Source: Baffinella frigidus
Taxonomy: Eukaryota; Cryptophyceae; Cryptomonadales; Baffinellaceae
Reading direction: 5' to 3'
Assembly (NCBI GenBank): GCA_026770585.1
Contig: MU646316.1
Span: 117,202-127,455 of the forward strand
Length of the DNA: 10,254 bases
Positions 1 to 5,400 of this stretch are shown here, piece after piece. Under the pieces are notes generated by a model. The model ran no database searches. It was given only the letters and a program-made list of their open reading frames with translations, and was not told the origin of the DNA. Position 1 is the first letter of the stretch, and each line of letters begins with the position of its first letter. Position numbers and translations under genes: made by a program.

Positions 1-5
1 CATAC

Positions 6-59
6 TTGGGCGAGCTTTTCGCGCTCCGCTGCTTCTGCTTTCCGCGTGTCCTCCTCCTC
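6..59 (-). CDS. Gene 1 exon 3 (18 codons)
   Basis: On the minus strand CCTCAG is followed by 54 nt encoding EEEDTRKAEAAEREKLAQ and then GTATG at 5-1. Entry and exit are both phase 0, matching exon 2. The piece is strongly charged and helix-prone, continuing the style of exon 2. A second, degenerate copy of its acceptor edge lies in the preceding intron at 246-217. Confidence 0.6.
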
Positions 60-1609
60 CTGAGGTCCAGCCATTCAGAGGTTCAGAAGAGGTTCAGAAC
101 CACAGCCTCAGACACCGCCTGGCCCTCTCGTTGCTTCGCGTTTACAACGAATCGGTGCGAGGTACAGCCGTTTCAACGGTCAGAACCACAGCCCCAGACA
201 CCGTCTGGCCCTCTCGTTGCTTCGCGCGTCCTCCCTCCTCCTGCAGGGATCGAGGCACAGCCGTTTCAACGGTCCGAATCCCTGCGCCAGGCACCGCCTG
301 GCCCTATCCTTGCTTCGCGCAAGGGTGGTCATGGCAACTCTCTCGGATCCCCACAACGCACACCCTCACACCGTATGATGTATTTGTTAAGGGCGTATAA
401 GCCTACCGACACGCAGCAGATGGTCTCCCCGGTTCAGCTTCGACCGTAAACCCTAAGACCTCAACGTTCGACCATACAGCCTAAGACCTCAAGGAAGGTT
501 CAACCATACACCCTAGGACCTCAAGGGTCAACCATAACCCCTAAGACCTCAAGGTTCAACCATAACCCCTAAGACCTCAAGGCTCAACCATAAACCCTAA
601 GACCTCAAGGGTTACCTAGCTCTGCCTGAGTCGATCTGGTCTCCTCAAAACGAGGAGACCGGAAGTCGATTTCATCCCGGCGAGTATTTCTGAGAAATAC
701 GATTTCGGGGATCTCCGATTCGATTTGCAACGAAAATTACTACACGGACGTGACTGAAAATGTCCGGTGTGTAGTAATTTTCGTTGCCAGGATCGTATTT
801 CTCAGAAATACTACCCAGGATGAGATTCCCCTGTTTGGTGGTACACGCCCGTCAACTTCCGGTGTGAACCCGGCCAGTCGACCCGACTGAGGCAGAGCTA
901 GGTTCCACGCAGGATCCTTCGTATGGGTATTTCGTGGCTGGCATTTGAGCCATTGGCTGGCATTTGATATATTTTTTTTGTTAAAAAAAAGAGCTAGGTT
1001 ACCTGCGCGGCGAGCTCAGCCTTCTCAGCAAGCGTCACGCGATCCAGATCAATCGCGCCGTCGGTCGTTGCCGCCCCCACCGCAGCCGCCGCCTCCCGCT
1101 TGAGCTTTTCCGCGAGCGACTCCCGGGGCGCCTCTTCCGGGGCCGGAGCTGCTGGCGGGGGGGGGGGTGTTAGCGTGGAAGTGACCACCAACCCTCACAG
1201 CCTGAGCAAACCGTCGAATTGAGGCCACGTGTTTCCCTTGGAGGCCGCCGGATTCCAGCGTCCGTGGAGCTATTTTGCCTTGAAATTGAAAATCGAACAT
1301 CGTCGATTTGCTCAGCCCGTGAGGGTTGGTGGGCGTGGAAGTGATGTTGCCCTCCGTGTGATGCAGCTCTTCATATTCTCCAAGCCCAACAAACGCACTT
1401 TCTCCGAAAAGGAACATGCGCCGACAACCCGCCGCCGCAGGCAGGCAAATACCTGCTGTTCCCGCGACCTTTCCCAGGGCGTCCTTGGCGCGCGCCGGCT
1501 TGGCAGCCGCGGCCTTGGCGTCGAAGGCCTTCGCGGCGGGCTTCGCGTCTACAGGAACCTTCCCGGCCGCCTTGGGGATGTCCCGCGAGGAGCAGCACAA
1601 GTTGCCCAT
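6..1609 (-). CDS. Gene 1: putative lipid-anchored helical protein starting MGNLCC (3 exons, 3' end outside window)
   Basis: Unrecognised family. Joining 1609-1453, 1148-1003 and 59-6 gives 119 codons with no stop, open at a GTATG donor at the window edge. The start reads MGNLCCSS: Gly2 fits N-myristoylation and Cys5/Cys6 fit palmitoylation, so a membrane-bound protein is inferred. Residues about 12-50 are Ala/Lys-rich (repeats such as KAFDAKAAAAKPARAK). A Pro/Glu linker (PAPEEAP) follows, then charged helix-prone stretches (LAEKLKREAAAA, LAEKAELAAQ, EEEDTRKAEAAEREKLAQ) that could form a coiled coil. Both junctions agree in phase (1, then 0) and codons strongly prefer G or C at position 3, which argues for a real gene. 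Introns are 304 and 943 bp and carry foldback elements and repeats. It is divergent from gene 2. No catalytic motif is visible. Confidence 0.62.
95..325. repeat. Tandem repeat, about 2.7 copies of an 86-92 bp unit
   Basis: CAGAACCACAGCC starts at 95 and again at 181, and a diverged third copy starts near 273. CACAGCCGTTTCAACGGT and GACACCGCCTGGCCCT recur in step. The second copy differs from the first by containing CCTCCCTCCTCCTGCAG, which on the minus strand resembles the exon 3 acceptor and first codons of gene 1. Confidence 0.75.
431..611. repeat. Short tandem array, six copies of a 28-31 bp unit
   Basis: CCTAAGACCTCAA (once CCTAGGACCTCAA) recurs six times, separated by variants of GGTTCAACCATAACC. 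The unit resembles a degenerated telomere-type CCCTAA motif joined to a unique tail. It ends in GGTTACC, which borders the foldback element at 617. Confidence 0.8.
617..900. mobile_element. Foldback (MITE-like) element, TAGCTCTGCC family, 284 bp
   Basis: The ends are inverted: TAGCTCTGCCTGAGTCGA at the left and the complement (TCGACCCGACTGAGGCAGAGCTA) at the right. Inside are a perfect small hairpin at 638-660, a second inverted pair (AGTATTTCTGAGAAATACGA near 684-704 against 791-811) and a central inverted core (727-745 / 769-787) shared with two other elements. Flanks are GGTTACC and GGTTCCA, only partly alike. No open reading frame, so it would be non-autonomous. Confidence 0.75.
727..787. 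repeat. Inverted core GCAACGAAAATTACTACAC, copy 1
   Basis: Arms of 19 bp (727-745 and 769-787) are perfect complements, with a loop holding GGACGTGACTGAAAATGTCC. The same core is found at 4099-4164 and 7465-7524. Confidence 0.85.
1003..1148 (-). CDS. Gene 1 exon 2
   Basis: The acceptor is a poly-C tract followed by GCCAGCAG. The exon can start at 1148 or, using the first AG, at 1151; both keep the frame and differ by one Ala codon (a NAGNAG-type tandem acceptor). It encodes APAPEEAPRESLAEKLKR and onward to LAEKAELAAQ and ends CAG before GTAACC at 1002, phase 0. The donor immediately abuts a foldback-element-like end (TAGCTC preceded by GGTAACC on this strand). Confidence 0.65.
1185..1332. 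mobile_element. 148-bp foldback element with 12-bp flanking direct repeats
   Basis: GCGTGGAAGTGA is present at 1173-1184 and at 1333-1344. Between them the sequence begins CCACCAACCCTCAC and ends GTGAGGGTTGGTGG, with imperfect inverted ends about 33 bp long (GCCTGAGCAAACCGTCGA against TCGTCGATTTGCTCAGCC). This is the layout of a MITE with its target-site duplication. It sits in intron 1 of gene 1, about 36 bp from the exon 2 acceptor, and has no coding capacity. Confidence 0.8.
1453..1609 (-). CDS. Gene 1 exon 1 (start codon, MGNLCC N-terminus)
   Basis: The ATG is at 1609-1607. The exon runs 157 nt and ends GCA G before GTATTT at 1452, a good donor leaving phase 1. The same frame stays open further upstream, but the MGNLCC acylation signature makes this ATG the natural start, and codon bias to its left is weaker. 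Continuing past 1453 loses the Ala/Lys character and reads into Cys/Gly-rich sequence, which supports the donor. Confidence 0.65.
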
Positions 1610-1738
1610 CCTGATTCTTCCTGTGTTGGCACCGGGAGGGCCGTGTGAGTGCTGAGCTGCTACGGGTCTTGGCTGGCCTTCCGCTATTACGAGAGAGATC
1701 CACATTATTCAAACGACCCAGGGCTCCAGTCTTGGCAG

Positions 1739-1765
1739 ACAGGATCTGGGCGCCCCAGATCCTGT
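1739..1765. repeat. Perfect palindrome, 12-bp arms, 3-nt centre
   Basis: ACAGGATCTGGG and CCCAGATCCTGT flank CGC, 130 bp upstream of the gene 1 start codon. It could be a dimeric factor site or simply an RNA hairpin; nothing in the sequence decides. Confidence 0.7.
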
Positions 1766-2070
1766 GTTCTCTCACGCAAACACAAAACGATGCATGCAAT
1801 ATGCCTCAGGATCTGACAGGCACCAGGATGCGCACCGCAGATACAGCATGTCAACTTGAGAATAGTCGGTCATCAACCCGAGTGAGCAGAGCTATGCTTA
1901 CGCAGACGGAATGTCGAAACAAAACACCACCGCGAGTTTGGGGGTGCCACCTAAGCCCTACACCGAGGTGGGGCGGCGAGGAGAGTCGAGGATGCGGTGC
2001 CGCGGCCACAGAGAAGGGATCCCAGGGCTTGATTTTTCGGTGACGCAGCAACAGCGAAATCTGCGGAATA

Positions 2071-2122
2071 TATTCCTGATATACAATTTCGGGGATCTGG
2101 AGATCCCCGAAATCGTATTCAG
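2071..2122. repeat. Hairpin in the gene 2 leader, related to the 617-900 element
   Basis: CCTGATATACAATTTCGGGG pairs with CCCCGAAATCGTATTCAGG around GATCTGGAGAT. Its right arm is the reverse complement of ATACGATTTCGGGGATCTCC seen at about 699-718 in the 617-900 foldback element, so the two probably share origin. It ends 28 bp before the start codon at 2151. Confidence 0.7.
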
Positions 2123-2150
2123 GTTTCGTCGTATACGACCTCGGGAGAAC

Positions 2151-2411
2151 ATGGACCGCGAGATGGAGGATGAAGCTGCGCAGCCGGCGCCCGCCGCGGA
2201 GCGCGCCGCGGATGGCAAGCGCGCAGGCAAGAAGAAGAAGCGCAAGACCCAGAACAACAAGTTCACCAACGCGCTGGCCGGGGCCCACATTGAGGGGGAG
2301 GACGAAGCTTCGGGGTCTCATTCCGCTCGGAAAGCCGCTGTCCGAAGGCCAGACGATGGGGGTGGAGGCTCAGAGGGAGAGGCTGCGAAGAAGCAGAAGG
2401 CGCGGAAGAAG
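2151..2411 (+). CDS. Gene 2 exon 1 (start, basic N-terminus)
   Basis: 87 codons from ATG (MDREMEDEAAQP) to KKQKARKK, followed by GTATGT at 2412, phase 0. A Lys/Arg cluster (residues about 23-33, KRAGKKKKRKT) resembles a nuclear localisation signal; KTQNNKFTNALAGAHIEGE is the least low-complexity part. Acidic, Gly-rich and Lys-rich segments follow. The frame is open upstream to at least 1911, but coding character starts at this ATG. Confidence 0.6.
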
Positions 2412-5400
2412 GTATGTTGGGTGTTCTGAAGGGGTGTGGGGGCTCTGGGTTGGCCCGCATGCCGAGTGGGATGCGGTAATGCTGTCACGTGCGGACCTGT
2501 CTAGACATTCTCAGATCTCTACCGGTGGGAGGCGCACCCCTGGTCCTCTTTGCGAGGCGCGCCGACCAGCCTGGCTCTGGTCCACGCAGGTGGGGTGGGA
2601 GGCCCGCTGGCTTTGGCCCTGAGAATACTCTTGGAACCTCCTTACATCCTGTGCAACAGCAGCCTCCTGATCGATTCTCGACTGTCCTGGAAGCAGCAGC
2701 AGCTGGATCGTGTGGCGCAGCGGCTGGTGGGGAGGACGATGGTGAAGATGCAGACGGACTCGGGGCGGGCCTGGAACTTCCCGCAGCAGCCAGCCGCGTC
2801 AGGTCCCGCAGCACCGCCCCTTGCGAAGCCCCCAGTGTCATGCAAAAAGCCAACGCCAGTGAGGTACTTACAGCCTACGGATTGCCTACGGTAGGAGCCC
2901 CCCTTCCTACGACTTTTGAAACAAAACGGACTTTAAAAGTCAGAGGACGGGGGCTCCTACAGGCAATCCGTAGGTCGTAAGAACCTCGCTGGCGTTAGCT
3001 TGAGGCATTGAGTGGACTTGACGGTGCAGGCGCCACATCCACCTTCCCACGCAGGGCTGGAGGGGGGGGGCATTCAAAAGTCATTTTTATGGGGGAAATT
3101 TCTCAAAAGTCAATTTTTAGAACAAAAACGGCTCCAAGAACGAGGAAACGGCTCCAAGAACGAGGAAGGAATACCCCACCCAAGGGCCTGGAGTGGCCCT
3201 CGTGTTTCAGCCCACACGTTCTCCCTTCGCGCATCTCATCACCATGTTTCACTCTGCAACTTCTCCACACCTGTGGCGGACGCTGACGCAAATGGCGAGG
3301 GGTGTTGGGAGTGACTGGGGGGTGCTCAAGAGTCAAGAACATCAGTGTGTGGTGCGTTGGTGCTTTGTATTACACTCACATCGAAGGCCACGCCCACCTC
3401 ACTCTTGAGGAGATGGGAACGATCCACGGATAAGCTCCTCGACCCACCTAAAAAACGTGTGTTTTCTTGCAGCGTACGGAGGCATGGGCCGCAAGACTCC
3501 ACTTTCGCTGACGACAGGCCTGGGAGGCGCACGTGAAGCACACTCGTTTAGTACCACGAAATGAAACGTTGCGTTGTGTTTTTGCGGGCAGCGTACGGAG
3601 GCATGGGCCTGGCGCGCGAGTCGGTCTTCATGGACTTAAAAGACGACACCTTCCAAGATAAGTTTGAAAAGGTTGGTCCCCGCACCCACCTGTCTGGGAG
3701 GGGTGCCACTCGGTGGACTAAGAGGGTTTCGTTGACCCCGGATTCCGGGGTGTTACGTAACCGATTTTTTTTAGAAAAATCCTTAAGTTAATTGTCTTGT
3801 GGTAAGTTGACTTTTGATGAAAGTTTCGTAGGCCACCGTGTGGTTGGGAGCGACTGGGCGGTGCTCAAGAACATGCGTTTGTGAAAATGCATTTTTTTGT
3901 ACCAATCGCAAAAGTTGCTGGTGCTGGCTAATCACCAAACGTTTCTGTTGCTGACCAATCACACGCGTTTCTGGTGCTGACCAACCACACACCTGCCGTG
4001 TTTTTTAGGACCAAGGTAACAAAACCGGCCGTGGGTAGTGCCCGAAACGTTGTGATTTAATGCGGAAACGGTTTTAATTTTAAACCATCGGATTCAATGA
4101 AAATTACTACACAAATGCTTTAATATTACTAGTAAAACTCATTATGTGTAGTAAATTTCATTGCCAGAAAGTTTTAAATTAAAACCGTTTCCCTATGAGA
4201 TTGGTGAGCAGGCATGCGTGTGATGCGTGCCTGACCAATCTAGTCCCGGACCTGAATAGATTTAATTTCGGGAACGGTCCATCTAAAATATTTGTGGTAC
4301 AATCCCAGCTGTTTTAAAGCCCTACAAGTACGAAATGGCTCAAACGCCAAGCCAAATCTGGAATTAAATATGCTGAGGAACGCGAAGAAACCACAAGCGT
4401 TTCTGTTGCGGACAAACCACAAACGTGTCTAGTGCTGACCAATGAAAAAAGGTGCTGGTGCTGACCAACCACAAACGCGGCTAGTGCCGACCGTTGGAAA
4501 AACGTGCGAGCCCAGAAACGTTTCTGACAGACGTTTCTGGGCGCACGCAGATTTTCCAGCAGCACATAACCACACACGTGTCTAGTGCCGACCACTCAAA
4601 AAAGGTGCCAGTGCTGACGAATCACAAGCGTTTCTCACAAGCGTGTCATAAAAGCGTTTCTTACCAGCGTTTCGTGGCGTTTCTTGGCGTTTCTTGCAAG
4701 CTCATAGGCTAACGGCCTGAAAATGGGGTAGTTAGGCATACGGCATTGCCTAGGACCTCCTACCGTAGGCCGAGGGATCCTAGGACCAAAATGTCTCGGC
4801 CTACGGTAGGAGGTCCTAGGCAATGCCGTAGGCCTAACTACCCTATTTTCAGGTCGTTAGCCTATGAGAGCGTTTCGTCGCTGTCCCCTCCCCCTGCCGC
4901 CTCTCTCCCTCTCTCTCTCCTCTCCCCCCCATCTCTCTCTCTCTCTACCCCTCTCTCTCTCCTCTCCCCCTGTCCCTCTCATCTCTTCCGTTTCGTCGCA
5001 AAAGTCTCGGCCTACGGTAGGAGGTCCTAGGCAATACCGTAGGCCTAACTACCCCATTTTCAGACAGTTACCCAATTCAAGCGTTTCGTCGCGCGCGCAG
5101 ATTTTCCAGCAGCACGTCGACTTCGGATCATGGAACCTAAACTGGCCATGCTTTGTACTCGTCGGTGAGCAGGCATGCATTTCTGCTCACGGGTCACAAA
5201 CGTTTCTGGTGCTGGCCACTCACACACGTTTTGTCGCGCACGCAGATTTTCCAGCAGCACGTGAACTTCGGGTCGACGGGCAACGCCTTCATCAAGGGCT
5301 TTAAGCGCGAGCGCGAGGCCAACATGCTCTGGTTTCACCCCCCCCCCAAAACCCTAGACCCTAAACTGCTCTGGTCCGCTACGCCCCGAACCCCAAAACC

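Larger units (their letters stand above)
60..1002 (-). other. Intron 2 of gene 1, filled with repeats
   Basis: 943 bp between a GTAACC donor and a CCTCAG acceptor. It holds a tandem repeat of about 90 bp (95-325), a 28-31 bp tandem array (431-611), a 284-bp foldback element (617-900) and an AT-rich stretch with a solo element end at 991-996. GGCTGGCATTTGA occurs twice (around 938-966). No coding signal is seen in it. Confidence 0.55.
1610..2150. promoter_or_regulatory. Divergent intergenic region between genes 1 and 2
   Basis: 541 bp separate the two start codons, so it should hold both promoters and 5' leaders. I see no convincing TATA box. Visible structures are a 12-bp-arm palindrome at 1739-1765, a hairpin around GGTGCCACC/GGTGGGGC at about 1944-1976, a 52-bp hairpin at 2071-2122 and the palindrome GTCGTATACGAC near 2128-2139. 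The assignment as promoter is inferred from gene orientation only. Confidence 0.4.
3905..4640. repeat. Dispersed short repeats, ACGTTTCTGGTGCTGACCAA type
   Basis: At least eight degenerate copies of a 26-30 bp motif, partly in tandem (3922, 3949, 3974, 4397, 4423, 4450, 4573, 4600) and again near 5200. Variants include CGTGTCTAGTGCTGACCA and GGTGCTGGTGCTGACCAA. They end close to the decoy and real acceptors of the 5246 exon, so they may have spread together with them. Confidence 0.65.
3672..5245 (+). other. 1.57-kb intron of gene 2
   Basis: Holds dispersed 26-30 bp repeats of the type AAACGTTTCTGGTGCTGACC (about 3905-3992, 4392-4480, 4575-4640 and 5197-5225), a foldback element at 4064-4192, a short imperfect hairpin at 4201-4240 (TTGGTGAGCAGGCATGCG against TGCGTGCCTGACCAA), a 168-bp palindrome (4701-4868), a CT tract (4879-4987), a half palindrome (5000-5070) and two decoy copies of the next exon's acceptor (4541-4565 and 5091-5126). 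The bases 4241-4390 show nothing I can name. Confidence 0.55.

Noticed and set aside
431-611. CRISPR-like array of about 28-bp units
   Set aside because: Units are degenerate and nearly adjacent, there are no unique spacers and no cas genes, and the setting is a eukaryotic intron.
900-966. Dinoflagellate-type spliced-leader similarity in the minus-strand bases near CCAATGGCTCAAATG
   Set aside because: Only part of the motif resembles what I recall and the rest does not match; it is a local direct repeat instead.
1049-1705. Single 218-residue reading frame on the minus strand
   Set aside because: It contains real exon 1 of gene 1, but its beginning reads upstream leader and its end crosses intron and reads exon 2 in the wrong frame (Gly-rich). 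The spliced model explains the codon bias better.
2515-2589. Small exon with CTCAG entry and CAG-GTGGGG exit
   Set aside because: Phase fits exon 1 but the peptide is Arg/Pro/Trp-rich and unlike the rest, and many such AG/GT pairs occur by chance.
4746-5030. 94-residue plus-strand frame with Ser/Pro/Leu run
   Set aside because: It reads a palindrome and a CT tract; no coding signal beyond low complexity.
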